This document shows, piece by piece, positions 34,286 to 47,600 of a stretch of DNA of 64,000 nt; position 1 is the first letter of the stretch; each line of letters begins with the position of its first letter. Both the position numbers and the translations under genes were made by a program. The notes under the pieces are model-generated. The model was not told the DNA's origin, did no database searches, and saw only the letters and a list, made by a program, of their open reading frames with translations. Origin of the DNA: Pilaira anomala (lineage: Eukaryota; Mucoromycota; Mucoromycetes; Mucorales; Mucoraceae); assembly GCA_025716855.1 (NCBI GenBank), contig JAIXMQ010000008.1, forward strand, positions 620,001 through 684,000, read 5' to 3'.

Positions 34286-36124
34286 ATGCTTAGAAACGTT
34301 GCTCGTATTGCTCGTCCTGTACTCACTCGTGGTGTTTTACCTGCTGTATGTTGAAATAGATAATAATACCTCGTCATTGATAAATTAAATCACAAACGAA
34401 AAAAAAAAAAACATTTATAAATTTGAGAATTCATTAGCTAATAATACAATGTATTTGTAAATGTAGGCTCGCCTTAACCTTGGTGCCGTCGCTACTGTTG
34501 CTCGTAGCTACGCTTCTGCCAAGCCTTCTACTTCCGAAGTTTCTTCCATCCTTGAACAACGTATCTTGGGTGCCAACTCTGAAGTTGATCTCCAAGAAAC
34601 TGGTCGTGTCTTGTCCATTGGTGATGGTATTGCTCGTGTTTACGGTTTAAAGAACTGTCAAGCTGAAGAGATGGTTGAGTTCTCCAGTGGTCTCAAGGTA
34701 AATTTTATTTTGTTTTCAATTAAACAAATATCAGTTGAAAGTTAAAATATATGTATTGTGTGTAAAAATATTAGGGTATGGCTCTTAACTTGGAAGCTGA
34801 TAATGTTGGTATTGTCGTTTTCGGTAACGATCGTTTGATTAAGGAAGGTGATACCGTTAAGCGTACTGGTGCTATTGTTGATGTCCCAATTGGTCCCGGT
34901 ATTCTCGGTCGTGTTGTCGATGCTCTCGGTAACCCCATTGATGGTAAGGGTCCTCTCGAGACCGTTGGCCGTTCTCGTGTCCAAGTTAAGGCTCCTGGTA
35001 TTTTACCTCGTCACTCCGTTAACGAGCCTATGCAAACTGGTATCAAGTCTGTTGATTCCATGGTCCCTATTGGTCGTGGTCAACGTGAATTGATTATTGG
35101 TGATCGTCAAACTGGTAAGACCGCTGTTGCTCTCGATACCATCTTGAACCAAAAGAACTGGAACAACGGTTCTGATGAAGCCAAGAAGTTGTACTGTATT
35201 TACGTTGCTGTTGGTCAAAAGCGTTCTACTGTTGCTCAATTGGTCCGTACTCTTGAAGAGAACGATGCCATGAAGTATACTATTGTCGTCGCTGCCACTG
35301 CTTCTGAAGCTGCTCCTCTTCAATATCTTGCTCCTTTCTCCGGTGCCGCTTTTGGTGAATGGTTCCGTGACAACGGTCGTCACTCTTTGATCATTTATGA
35401 TGATTTGTCCAAGCAAGCTGTTGCTTACCGTCAAATGTCTCTCTTGCTTCGTCGTCCTCCCGGTCGTGAAGCTTACCCTGGTGATGTTTTCTATCTTCAT
35501 TCCCGTCTTTTGGAACGTGCTGCCAAGATGAACAAGGCCTTCGGTTACGGTTCCATGACTGCTCTTCCCATCATTGAAACTCAAGGTGGTGATGTCTCTG
35601 CTTATATTCCCACTAACGTTATTTCCATTACTGATGGTCAAATTTTCTTGGAAGCCGAACTTTTCTTCAAGGGTATTCGTCCCGCTATTAACGTCGGTCT
35701 TTCCGTCTCTCGTGTCGGTTCCGCTGCTCAAACCAAGGCTATGAAGCAAGTTGCTGGTTCCATGAAGCTTTTCTTGGCCCAATATCGTGAAGTTGCCGCT
35801 TTCGCTCAATTCGGTTCTGATTTGGATGCTTCCACTCAATTCTTGTTAAACCGTGGTGCTCGTCTTACTGAATTGCTCAAGCAACCTCAATACTCTCCTT
35901 TGTCTATCCAAGCTCAAGTTCCTATCATCTTTGCTGGTGTTAACGGTTATCTTGATAAGATCCCCGTTGGTAAGGTTGTTGACTGGGAAAAGGATTTCAT
36001 TAGCCATTTCGCTACTCAACAAAAGGAAATCCTCGAGGAAATCCGTACCCAAGGTGTTATCTCCAAGGAACTCGAAGCTAAGCTCCGTGAAGTCTGTGAT
36101 AACCACTGTAAGGGTTTCTATTAA
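34286..36124 (+). CDS. ATP1: Mitochondrial F1 ATP synthase subunit alpha
   Basis: Non-catalytic nucleotide-binding subunit of the F1 head. Three exons: 34286-34345 ([20 protein letters not shown]), 34467-34697 and 34775-36124. The N-terminus is a basic mitochondrial presequence with a likely cleavage site before the [11 protein letters not shown] segment. Key motifs are the Walker A loop [10 protein letters not shown], the conserved [12 protein letters not shown] segment, the Walker B-like [12 protein letters not shown] and the alpha-subunit signature [17 protein letters not shown] with the essential Arg. The C-terminus reads [13 protein letters not shown], and the total of about 546 residues is normal. 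Codons are strongly biased toward C-ending forms (GTC, CTC, TCC, GGT), in contrast with the AT-rich neighbours, as expected for a very highly expressed gene. Confidence 0.97.
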
Positions 36125-36468
36125 ATTATAAAATAATTAAAGTCATAGTATATACATAGAGAATGAAAAAAAAAAAAAAGAATGAGAAAGATACATATTA
36201 AATCTATTTTTTTTTTAACCACAAAAAAATGAAATTCCTATTTTTATACATACAAATAACCTTTTTCGCATAAAATCTCTATTTTTCTTTTTACATATAT
36301 ATTGGAAACAAAAATTTATTGTATAATATATATATATATATATATATACTTTGGGTCATACTTGTGAATATTATATGGCATTTGTAAGGTTGTGTTGGGT
36401 ATATCTTTTTTTTTAAGAGAAAGAAACGTATAGGAAAGAGAGAGAGAGAGAGAGAGAGGGAGGGAGGA
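36125..36468. other. Convergent 3' spacer
   Basis: AT-rich, with (TA)n at about 36329-36349 and a (GA)n tract near 36437-36459 just before the sorting nexin stop codon. No gene seen. Confidence 0.7.
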
Positions 36469-39020
36469 TTAAGCGAAATCTTCAGGTTTAGGCATTTCGC
36501 ACAAAAGTGCTTCTAAAGCTTTCCAATTATCAACTGCTCTACGAGCATATTGAAGTTGTTCATGAACAAAGTTTTGATAAAGTAAGGAAACAAAAGCTTG
36601 TTGTTTATGCAGGTATGATGCTTCAGTTGCTACACAGTAATGTATGTATGTTTTTCTTCTTTGTTGATATATCATTTGTTCAGAGTCCTAATAAATAATG
36701 AATAAGCGTAAACAAAATGTATTTGGATGTATGTTATTATTATTATTATTATTTTTACCGATTTAATAGCTGCATCTAATCTTGCTACTTCAGACTCTAA
36801 ACCAGGTACACCACGATTTTGATTCACCTTTGCTTTGTTGGCGGAAATTTTTTTATACAATGCGCTAATTTGGTTTGTTTCAAGCCTAGACTTACGATCC
36901 AACATTTGAAGAAAAGCAATTGAAATATCACGATGTCTTTTCAAATTTTCAAGAACACCCATTGTAGCAGATGCGACATCCGTTTCGATAATTGTACTAG
37001 CTTGATTCATATAATTACCTACATTTTCATAACCACGTACGACATGACCACAAGCTTGACAGTTGGGTACAAAACAGACATGCTCTATATTACCCAATTC
37101 TCTATTTTTTTTTTTTAAAAAAAAAATAACAAATAAATATCCTCTCCTTTCTCTATTCAGCCTGCATATATGATATCTATATAAATTGCTTACTTTAATG
37201 TATCATTATATCGTTTCATTTCTGCAGCTCTTGCTTCTTTTAATCGAATACATCTATCCATAACTGAACATAAGCTATCATATTTTTCAATAGATTGAGG
37301 TAGTCTTTTTCGGATTTCTTCGATACGATCATCTAAATCTTTGGGTATAAATCCTTCCAAGTCATCTGTATGAGGGTTGAGACGAATGAATTCTTCATCG
37401 ACATTAGGTGTTTTTGCTCTTCTCCAAGCTACAAATTCCTATATATATACATGTAAAAAGGTTAATTATATTACAAATCAAGAAATTTTTATCTTACAGT
37501 TTGTTCTGTCAAGAATGTAATGACTTCTGTATCATTTTTTAATACAGGATGTCTAACAATACAATTTATAAAACGAGATAAACCTTGACATCTGTTTTCT
37601 AAAAATGCTTTATCCTCTATTATTAACAGTAAGTATTTAGTAGCTTTATTATTCCTCCTTTGTTAACTTACTTCCAGACATTTTTTTCGGTGGTAGGTTT
37701 GGAACAACTCTAAATGGATATCTCTTTAATAAAGTTTCCCAGAACCAGTAAAAATCACTGTATCTACGTCTAACAGAAGTTTGACGTTGATGACTATGGA
37801 CCCAATAATTAACATGAGTAAATAAAAATCCTTCCTTTTCAGCTATTGTTACAGTGATTTGATCTAAATCCAAAAACCATTGATAACTTTCAGTCGATGC
37901 CTTTACTAAAGCTTGTGTTGAAGATTTATCAGCAAGTCTATCTTCAACTACAGCTACTGTTGAATCTGGAGCAGTAGTTCCATTTCCTTCGACTATTCCT
38001 CTAGTTTTACTTATTGATCTTACTTTAGTTGGTACCTCATCTCCTCTAAAAGTGGGAAATGCATTTGTGTTGGGTGGTGTAGAAGCAACTCTCCATGGAT
38101 CATCGTCATAACTTTGTTGTTTAGGTTTATTAGAACTTGGCATTAAAGGGTTTACACGCTTAATTGAAATTGTTTCAAGATTAGATAATAAAGGAATAGG
38201 CAAATCTATAATGATGATCATGTGTTAAAAAAAAAAGAAACATCTGATAATTAATATTTTTTGTATATACCATTGCGATGTTGATAGACTTTCATTAAAG
38301 ATAAATCTATACAGTATAATAATGAGTTATTAAAAAAAAAAAAAAACGATAAAATAAAATATCAAATTATTACCCATATTCTTTTGCGCACAGCCTACTA
38401 AAGCCAAGGCAGTATTAAATTCATTTCTTGTTACATACATTGCACCTGAAGGAACTATTATGGAAGAAATCTAAAAATAAGGTTAGCATTTTTTGAAGAA
38501 TGGAAAAAAATAGTGAAAAAGGAGGAGTGAATAGGTAAAAAAAAAAAAAAAAAAAGGAAGAGGAGGATATTTGAAATGAAAAATAAAAATAAAAAACAGT
38601 TTTATTACCTACTTGCTCAAATAAACGTGGACCTAGTCCTCCCAAACCAATAATTACTTCAAGTGAATCAACACTAACACGATCTCCTACAGGACCTGCA
38701 CGAATGTAAGCAGTGTCGAATATCTCTGGTAAATCGACTCCGACTTAAAAAATAAAATAAAAATAAATAAACTATTTTTTTCGTATATTCAAAATAAAAC
38801 TAAGTCTACCTAATACGTTAGATGCTGTAATGCCTTCTGTAACAATATCGTCATCCATAGCAGGAATCTGTGTTAAAGGTTGTCTCATTTCATCTACTGG
38901 ATCAAAGCCTGCAGCACTCCAGGGGTCTTCTTCTTCTACAGCAAAAGAGATGGACCTTGATTCTGGCATAAAATAATTACTACCAGTACCAAGAAAGGGC
39001 GAACCTAAATCATCTGTCAT
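36469..39020 (-). CDS. PX-BAR sorting nexin, SNX8/Mvp1-like
   Basis: Endosomal membrane-remodelling protein of the kind that sorts vacuolar cargo back from endosomes (yeast Mvp1, human SNX8). About nine exons on the minus strand. The N-terminal part is disordered and acidic (MTDDLGSPFLGTGSNYFMPE), followed by an EH-like helical region (IIVPSGAMYVTRNEFNTALA). The PX domain is clear: ITVTIAEKEGFLFTHVNYWV, then QTSVRRRYSDFYWFWETLLK, RYPFRVVPNLPPKK and the helix AFLENRCQGLSRFINCIVRH. The C-terminal half is a BAR domain of long helices (for example VDEEFIRLNPHTDDLEGFIP; MGVLENLKRHRDISIAFLQM; VPGLESEVARLDAAIKS) ending MPKPEDFA. The RRRYSDF phosphoinositide-binding motif and the PPKK loop are intact. 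The ATG at 39018-39020 is preceded by an A-rich leader. Confidence 0.88.
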
Positions 39021-39626
39021 ATTTTATAATTTAAACAAGAAAAAAAAAAAAAAAAAGAGTTGAAATATAATAGAAACAAGTAAAGCGCACGATAGTTTAA
39101 ATAAAATCTGTAGGTGAGAAAAAAAAAAAAAAAAAAGAGTTCTTTTTTGTCGCCACAGTAAAAATAGAAAAAGATGACGTATTTTTTCATGTAGTTACAG
39201 TCACAAAGGTCATTTTAATGTTTGCATAAAGAAAAAAGGTGAACACAGACGTTTTCATGAATGTCAGTATGATCCAAACAAAAAAGAGTAGTCATGTTTA
39301 ATATATATGTATAAAAGATGTCAATGTTACCGTTTTTCCCCTGAAAAATGAAAGGATGGCCGAGTTCAACGAAATATAATGAAGCAATTACGTATCATAC
39401 TGTACTGCCAGAGTATATACTACCACTCAAGTGAGAATGATATGGAAACTTTGAATAGATTCATCTCTTAACATAGATGGCATTTGAAGCTAGTCTACTG
39501 TAACTGAAGGTCAAAATATTTCAGTAACACCGATTCTAAAACATTCCATTTCCGGACGATATCAAATTAAAAAAAAACTGCGGTAAAGAATGTATTATAT
39601 GTATTTTATTTTTTATTTTTTATTTT
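39021..39626. other. Intergenic, no gene seen
   Basis: About 600 bp between the sorting nexin start and the SWI1-like stop. It carries A-rich tracts at about 39038-39056 and 39119-39136. Nothing coding is supported. Confidence 0.65.
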
Positions 39627-41339
39627 TCAAGCAGTAGAATCTCCATCTATTAATGATACAATATCAGACAATTCCCTTAATATTTCAGGGTCGGTAGTAG
39701 GTTTCAACATGGAAAGCATTAATTTTTCTCTTACGACAGGCATATCTAAAATCAAGTTTGCAATATCATAAACCGATAATTTATCCTCTTCTTGTGAATT
39801 TGATTTAAATTGAGTTGATGGTGCATCTAATGAGGATCTCTTTTGTTGTGAATTATTGCGCCTTCGGATACCGTCACCACCACAGATTAAAGAACGAATC
39901 AATTCCATACCACGTTTAGTAGCTAAACCAAATTGAGGGTTACCACTTTCAGCTAAAGTAATACATAAGCGAATGATGATCATGCCTAAACTCTTATTGA
40001 TTTGTAATAATTCTTGCTTTAAAGTTTCATTTTCTGCAATTGCAACAATATTATATAATCCAATGATGGCCAATTCTAATGTAGCTAATTGATTTGAAGT
40101 CATTGCATTCATGACTCTTCCATCGGTTGAAAAGAAATCTCTTCTGATGACTGAAGTGAGTTCTATCCAGATTTCTTGTAACAAGAATTTATCATCGCTC
40201 ATAATGATTGAATGTAATAATTGACGATTTTCGTAATGTACAGTTAATTTTGTCCAGGTCTCGATTGATAAGAGAGAATAATAAGTATCTGGTCCATTGA
40301 CTAAGAAATCATGTATTAACTGAATAAAGATTCTTGCTGTATATTGATCTTTTAATACGAGAAACATTGAGATATTTGAAAAGATGATCAAGATACTTTT
40401 ACGAAAATCTAAAGTATCCATTTTACGTATACCAACAAACCAGGCTTCTTCTTTTCTTCTTGTTTTATGTATAATATCCATTAAAATAGAAACAAATCTA
40501 TGATGTTTTGCAAGATATTCCATATTTTCATTCATAAATGATAAATTACGCAAGATATTAAATATACATAAACATCTTTCTCGAAGTGAAATCCAATTAT
40601 CTGATGTTGATTTCTCTAATTCTGGAATTAAGCTCTTCATTTCATCTAATGACATATCGAATAATTCTGTATAAGTTAATTGATTTTCATTCACAACTGA
40701 TTCACATAATATATCTTGTTCTAAATAATCCAACAATACGTCTAATAAATCATCACATTGTATTAACGGTAAACCATGTTGTTGTTGTTGTTGTTGTTGT
40801 TGTGGTTGTGGTTGTGATGGTTGTGTTTGAGCAGTTAATATAGTCAATATATTTAAAGCATTTGTGATTTCCATTTTCATTCCTGATTTAAGTGACATAA
40901 TTAATGCTTGTATATCGATAATACCCAATTCATTTAAATGTGGTACAGGTGGTTTAATCTCAAATTTATCAAAATATTTCAAGTCAATTCCACCATATGT
41001 TTCTACGTTACGGGTTTTAGGTATATAGGTAATGCGTCGTTGGCTATCATTCGTGTTATCAACGCTAGGCGAACCTGGCATAGAGGATGGTTTAGGTGAG
41101 GGTGTACCATTTACAATAGACGGTTCTCCTTTCACTGATGTACTCTTGGATGGACTCATGATGGGTGTTTCAATTTGTTGGTGTTGTTGATGTGGTGTAG
41201 AGTGTGTACTACCGGGTGTAGCTGATTGACGTGGAATAGGTGATTGTTGTATATAGCCTGATAGTGAAGCATTATAACTTTTAGAAATTTGATCTTCCAT
41301 AAGTCCAGTATCCTATATAATATCATATGTTAAGTAAAG

Positions 41340-41379
<40 letters not shown>

Positions 41380-42861
41380 TCATACTATCTTACCTGTGGT
41401 GATGCAAATGATGAAATAGATGGATTATTCAAAGAGGGTGATGCACTACCAATACTTCGTTGGAGCATAGCTTGTTGGTGATGTTGTTGTTGCTGGTGAA
41501 GATGAGCTTGTTGTTGTTGGTGATGGTGGTTTTGCTGTTGTTGCTGTTGATGGTGATTTTGTTGTTGATGTTGTTGTTGATGTTGCTGTTGTTGTTGCTG
41601 GTGATGTTGGTTTTGTTGTTGTTGTTGTTGATGTTGCTGCTGTTGTTGTTGCTGGTGTTGCTTCTGCTGTTGCTGCTGCTGATGTTGTTGTTGTTGCTTC
41701 TGTTGTTGCTGTTGTTGCTGCTGTTGTTGTTGTTGCTGCTGCTGTTGCTGCTGCTGTTGTTGTTGTTGCTGCTGCAGCTGTTTTTGTTGTTGTTGTTGCT
41801 GCTGTTGCTGCTGTTGCTGCAGATGTTGTTGTTGCTGTTGTTGTCGTAACTGCTGCAACTGTTGCTGTTGCTGTTGAACGTTCATCTGTTGCATATAACG
41901 ATTATTATTTGCTTGTGAAGGGATGACACGTGTCATTTGTGGCGAGGGGGAAATACCAGTTCCTTGTTGAAAGTTTTGCACAGGCGATCCTACATTAGGG
42001 TTCATGGGTGATACTAATTCATGTAAAATCAATAAACACATTTCTCACTCGATCCATATTCCATAACTTACCAGCATAATCAGAACTGATTCTAGCACCA
42101 GCCAAATGAGGGCTATTACCAATCACAGGTGAACCAGGGAAGTGAGCATTGTTAAGTGCTGGAGATTGACTTGGCGACTGTTTAGCTAGATTTTTATTTT
42201 TTAACACAATATTTCTAATATTTTTTATGATATTAAGGACATCTACCTCTGTTCATAGCTAGGGCAGCTTGCTGTTGTTGTTGTTGAAACATCAAGGCTT
42301 GTGGTGTATTACCTAACATGCTTGGGTTACCTTGATACATTGCTCTATTTTGAAATTGTGCTTGAAGGGCAGCTATAAAAAAAAATTAAGGTTATTATTT
42401 ACAAGTGAGCTTTTATTTTTTTTCTTACCTTGACTATTGCCCAAGTTCATCAAGTTTTGAGGTGAATAAACAGATGGAGGAAGAGATGTTTGACGAAGGT
42501 GTTGCTGCTGCTGCTGTTGTTGTTGTTGTTGTTGTTGAAGGGAACCAACGTTCATACCGTTCATTAAAGAAGGATTAGCCTGTATGAATGGATTCATACC
42601 ACTTAAGTCAGTTTGATCAAGACCACTAAAGTCGTTTTGACTAAAACCGAGACTGGCAGGATTAAAAGATACACCACCTAATGTAGCACCAGCTAAAGGG
42701 TTAAACTGTTGCAAATCTTGTTGTTGTGCCTGTTGTTGCTGTTGTTGTTGCTGTTGAGCTTGTTGTTGTTGAAAAGACATCATCATATTAGGATTAGGTT
42801 GATTAGGTTGGTTATTCATGCCCATACCCTGTTGAGCAACCGCAAATAGTTTAGGATCCAT
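39627..42861 (-). CDS. SWI/SNF chromatin-remodelling subunit, SWI1/BAF250-like, Gln-rich
   Basis: Predicted subunit of a SWI/SNF-class remodeller. The first two-thirds, over several exons, is prion-like low complexity: MDPKLFAVAQQGMGMNNQPN, repeated Gln runs, and a Gln/His tract of about 130 residues encoded by CAG/CAA/CAC mixtures at about 41470-41880. The C-terminal exon holds the recognisable part: TRNVETYGGIDLKYFDKFEI, HLNELGIIDIQALIMSLKSG, then an armadillo-like helical block (ISLRERCLCIFNILRNLSFM; RKSILIIFSNISMFLVL; TNQLATLELAIIGLYNIVAI-like) and a tail ending IVSLIDGDSTA. This matches the conserved GGIDL-ELG-DI and helical C-terminal region of the SWI1/ARID1 family. I could not find an ARID DNA-binding domain in any exon. 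Yeast Swi1 also has a Gln/Asn-rich prion domain. SWI1-like is my best call; another Gln-rich remodeller subunit is the alternative. Confidence 0.72.
41342..41373. repeat. (TA)n microsatellite in a SWI1-like intron
   Basis: A TA dinucleotide run of about 16 units lies in the intron separating the Gln/His-rich exon from the C-terminal exon. Confidence 0.9.
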
Positions 42862-42886
42862 CCAGATTTCAATATGTTTTCTTTAC

Positions 42887-42925
<39 letters not shown>

Positions 42926-43109
42926 GTCGCGTATTTGGTCCTGGAATTATTAAAATAGAAGAAAAAAATATAAGTCATCTGCGTAATTCTTGAAACTTGT
43001 TTTTAAAGCAAACTTACAGTGAAATCTTTTTCTATTATTATTATTTTTTTCAAGAAAAAAGAAATCTTTGCGATATTGATAATAATTCGTTTTATATTTT
43101 TACAACCAC

Positions 43110-43140
<31 letters not shown>

Positions 43141-44651
43141 AAGCGATTTGTGACGTAGACTCCGGAGCTCCTGACGTGCAGCATAAACTAAATGCTAATA
43201 TCATCATTATACTTTACCAACCATATCAGTTCGAATTTAGTTATGAATAGAAATAAATCTTTTGCTAATTAGTTTTTTGCAATGAATTAAAGATATATAA
43301 AAACTAAAAGAAAAAAAAAAGCCCAATATCTGGTGGTGGGTAGCCTATGGCAAGATAACTGAAGAACGTTTATAAAGTTTCGCCTAGTGGTCTTTAAAAA
43401 AATCATAAGTCTACTGTCATCAATTTTGATCTCGGTTGGACATAAGCTTCTTTCAACACGTTTAATCTCGCGAAGAAAAAGGACTTTGAGAGAGAGAATT
43501 GACTGAATATAGTCTGGTAGCGGCTGTATAAAAAAAGGTACTCTACACTTCCTTGACAGCTCGTTCGTCTACTGGATTATACATGAAAACTTTAAGAGAA
43601 AATACAATTACAAAAAGAGACATTGACAAAGCGATTATGCTTTTTTATTTGATGACAGCATCTATGTAGAGTATAATGTGTGTGTGTGTGTGTGTGTTTT
43701 GTACCGTATGAAGTCAAAAAATGCATGGATTTTTTTTCTAATTTATGTATGTACGGTAATAATGAAAATAAATTATTCTCAACTATTTTGTTTAGTAGCT
43801 TCTTAGTCAGGCTATTCGTTTACTGGGATATCCTCTACCTTTTTTTAGATGACAAAGCTTTTGTATCTCCAATATCTGCCAGTTGACGTTAAGCTCGAGT
43901 CGTTTCAACTATTAATGAATAAATTTAATGGAAGAATACTTATATGCAATCTTCTTTTGTCTGATAGAAATCCTAACAGCAAAATCCTTTGAAGAACTTG
44001 GAGTCCACTGGCACCACAATTAACTGCGTTGAATCTATGGAACCTTGGTAGGCCACCTGGCGGTAAGTCCAATAAATGTATTTTACATTCTCATCATAGT
44101 TAGCTAGAGTCTTCGATATGCTATTGAGTGCTTATATGTACGCAAGAATACTCCAGTCAAAGATCCTATCCCACTTCTCTCCAACTAGATCTCCCACTTG
44201 AACTTGACAAATACTTCCACAAAGAATTTCCTCCTGATCTTGTCAAGGTGCTGAATTTTGGTTATATGCGACTCTTTATTTAAATTTTTTCACTTAATTT
44301 AAATGTTAATATTTACTTCTCCTTGTCCTTTAGGAAGACATATGTACATACATGCTCACGTTTCCTTTCAAAATAACTGGCTCAGGCACGTTTAATTTTT
44401 AAAACTAATGAAAGTCAGAATTCAATCGCATATTGGTATTTCTGTGTTTTTTAAATTTCAGGACACAAAAAAAAAAAAAGGTGTGTTACACTCTTGCTAT
44501 TCTCTCCTTTCCCCAAGAAAAAAAAAAGGTAAAAAAAAAAAAACTCTAAACAAGGAGAGACAATGATGAGCGAACCAGAGTCAATTCACTAATATTTTCA
44601 TTATAATCTTAAACTAGACTTTTTTGTTTGAATCTGGGTATTGAAGAACAA
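42862..44651. other. Intergenic with a minus-strand coding relic
   Basis: Contains a (TA)n run (42903-42924), an A29 tract (about 43110-43138), a short (TG)n run (43678-43697) and the decayed coding segments described at 43973-44260. The last 100 bp form the DOP1 leader. Confidence 0.55.
43973..44260 (-). pseudogene. Unidentified coding relic, frame-shifted
   Basis: On the minus strand one frame reads QHLDKIRRKFFVEVFVKFKW then a stop (about 44190-44255). After further stops a second frame reads TLANYDENVKYIYWTYRQVA, then YQGSIDSTQLIVVPVDSKFF, and ends KGFCC at a stop (43973). Both pieces have balanced protein composition and are close together in the same orientation, but they are separated by stops and a frame change. 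This suggests the remains of one gene, possibly a transposase or domesticated derivative. The family is not recognised. Confidence 0.4.
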
Positions 44652-47600
44652 ATGGATTCTCCAGACATATCAAGTAATACATACATACAAAAAGACAACA
44701 TATTCAATAAATAACCTTTTTTTTTTTTCCTTTTCTCTCTCCAGGTCCACAAATAAGAGAAGCAGGTAAATAAAAACCAATAAGGTCATCTAAAAAGAAA
44801 CTTACATAAAGTGTAAAGCTTTTCAACATGACTCTAGGTTTCGTAAATACGTTTTACTTGTAGAGAAAAACTTGCAATCGTTTGATGCCGTGAATGAATG
44901 GGCCGATATTATTTCTTTTCTCGGCCGACTCTTGAAAGTAAAGAAAAAAAAAGCACTTGAACCTTTTTTTTTTAAAAAATATTTATTCCTTTTTTTATAT
45001 ATATATATATATAGTCTTTTCAAGCATATCCTCAGTTTCCTGTTATACCTCGTAAACAATTGGTTGCAAAGAGGTTAGCACAATGTTTAAATCCAGGTTT
45101 TCCCGCTGGCGTACATCAAAAGACCTTGGAAGTCTACGCTTTTATTTTAAAAACCATTGGTGTAAGTTTTTTATTTCTAGGATTTTTTTTTAAAAAAAAA
45201 CAGAAAATTAATCTTTCTCTAGTCTGATCAATTAGCAGAAGATTTAGCTTTGTGGTCAACTGGGTTATTTCCATTTGTGCAATATGCTGCTACACATGTC
45301 AAGGTAACATTAGAAGATAAACTTAAAAAAAAAAAAAAAAAAAAAAAAAGAATACTTGGACTCATTTTTCATGACAGCCACAATTGATCAATATATTCGA
45401 AACGTATTATTTCCCGTTACGTGGTAAATTAAGACCTGCTATGCGAGGATTAATTATCGCATTATTACCAGCACTTGAAGAAGAAGGCAGTGAATACTTT
45501 GATAAAGTAAGAAAAGGTCATTTTTTACTTTTTTTTTTAAAAAAAAAAAATCATACTAACAACAAATCTGCTAGGTTGTGAATTTATTAGAAAATCTTTC
45601 AGAGACGATTGAATTACCCTTCTTTTATTCCTGCATGTGGCTCGTGATGATCAGCAATCCAACCTTACGATCACCAGCACTCAACTACCTTTTACGTAAG
45701 CTCCCCAAGATTCATGACCGAGAAGCAGTGGCCGTCGTGATTGGAGGCAAAGAGAACTTGAGCCTGATGGTTAGAGCATTTGCAACGACATTAAGCGACC
45801 ATCAAGTCCTAGTACAACGTAGTATATTAGAATTACTTGTTCAAAACTTTATTCTCAAGAGTAAGATGATTCCACACGATGATTTGGTGATTTTGATGCG
45901 TAATGCATTAGGTATTGTACTTCGAAAGGATATGTCATTGAATCGAAGATTATACGCTTGGTTATTAGGTACCGAAGTCAGTTCACAATCCCAACTCAAT
46001 TATTTCTTGACATTTGGAGAAAAACCAGCCACACAAGCCATGCGTAGCATGTTGCAAGAACAACAAGTGGCAGGTCAACAACGACCTTACAAGATATTAA
46101 TTTCGCTCATGGATAAATGGGAATTAGGACAGCCGATTGTGAACCACATCTTTTTGGATTCATTAACTAGTTTAAGTCAAAAGCATTCAGTAGAAGTCAT
46201 GCAAACCGCTAATATGTGGATGGATATGATGGAACCTTACTTGATTTGTTTAAAGTTATTTGAAATGATCGATTCTTGTTTTCCTGTCGATAAAAAATCC
46301 AATATGGAATCCAACCTGTCTCGATTGAAATTAGTTGAATTTACTTTAACCAGTTTTACTTTATCAGATGAAGAGATTAAACATGTTCATTTCCCTTTGA
46401 TTTTGGCAGCACTTTCCAAAAAGTTAAAATTATCTTTAAAGTCACCTGCATTTATTGATATTTTGCCTCAAGTGAATCAATGTATTTCTTTAATCTTGAT
46501 CTTGTTACAGCAGTTGCCTGATTCTGTCTATCTGGATCGTGCAAGTACGACAGAAGGTGATATGTCTCCAAAAAAGAAATTCACTCAAGATACTGATGTA
46601 TTGGATTATGCACGTGAATTCTATGGTCTTTCCTCCACTCGTCATTTATCATCATCACCACCTTCGGATGATAATAATCCAGCAGAAGAAGAAGCAAATT
46701 TAGGTGACCTTTCCTCTTCTTCACATATCAAACAAACCTCTCCTTTACCATCTCGTGGACCTCATTATGAACCATTACGTGGACAAATCTTTGTAAAACA
46801 AGTAGCAGATAATTTGACAGATTTCCTTATTGAATTCACCAACAGTTATATTGTATTACCTGAAAACTTAGTTCAAGGCGTAGATGTAGGTGTAGAAGGT
46901 AAAAGATTAAAGCATATTGAACATCATCTTGAACGTGTTTTATCCAGTACATGTACAGCCATTACAACCATTGCACCACATGCTGAGAGTACATTGATTT
47001 TAAAGCGTCAAGAACAATTCACAACTGTTTTATTAAAGTGTAGTCAACAAGTAAATGTATTTGGTGTAGTAGATGCTGGATTATCTACACTAACTACACT
47101 TGTTCATCTTGATCGATTTGTTCAATCCTCTATTCTCAAGAACCCATTACATGTCAAGAACATATTGGATAGATTATGGTCATTTTTATCTCCTTCAATG
47201 CAATTACTTCATTTACGTACAGTTGAACTCATTTGGTTATTAACCGAATCCTCTTTACCTTATCAAATTGAAACGATCGTTTCAAATTATTTGATACATC
47301 AAGAAGAAGATAATGATAAGTTGATCAATTATGAAAAGTTCGGTATACTTTGGGAACTTTCAGAACCTAAACCACAAACGAGTACCGTCTTTCGTCGACC
47401 GATGTTTTTAATGTTGGATTTGTTAAGAGAAGGTGCTTCTCCATTAGATAGAAGAGCAGGTGAGAATTGGATACGATGCCATCTCAAGAGTTATGTTAGG
47501 TTATTAGAACCATTTATGTTGACTTTATTGGATAAACATATTTTACGTACACAAACGAGTTATAGTGTAGATTGGAAGTATCAAAATAAACAGGATAAAG

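Noticed and set aside
35003..35839. Minus-strand 278-codon frame opposite ATP1
   Set aside because: A long antisense frame caused by the strong codon bias of ATP1; it has no family features.
41460..41849. Plus-strand poly-Leu/Met frame
   Set aside because: Antisense of the CAG/CAA glutamine tract of the SWI1-like gene.
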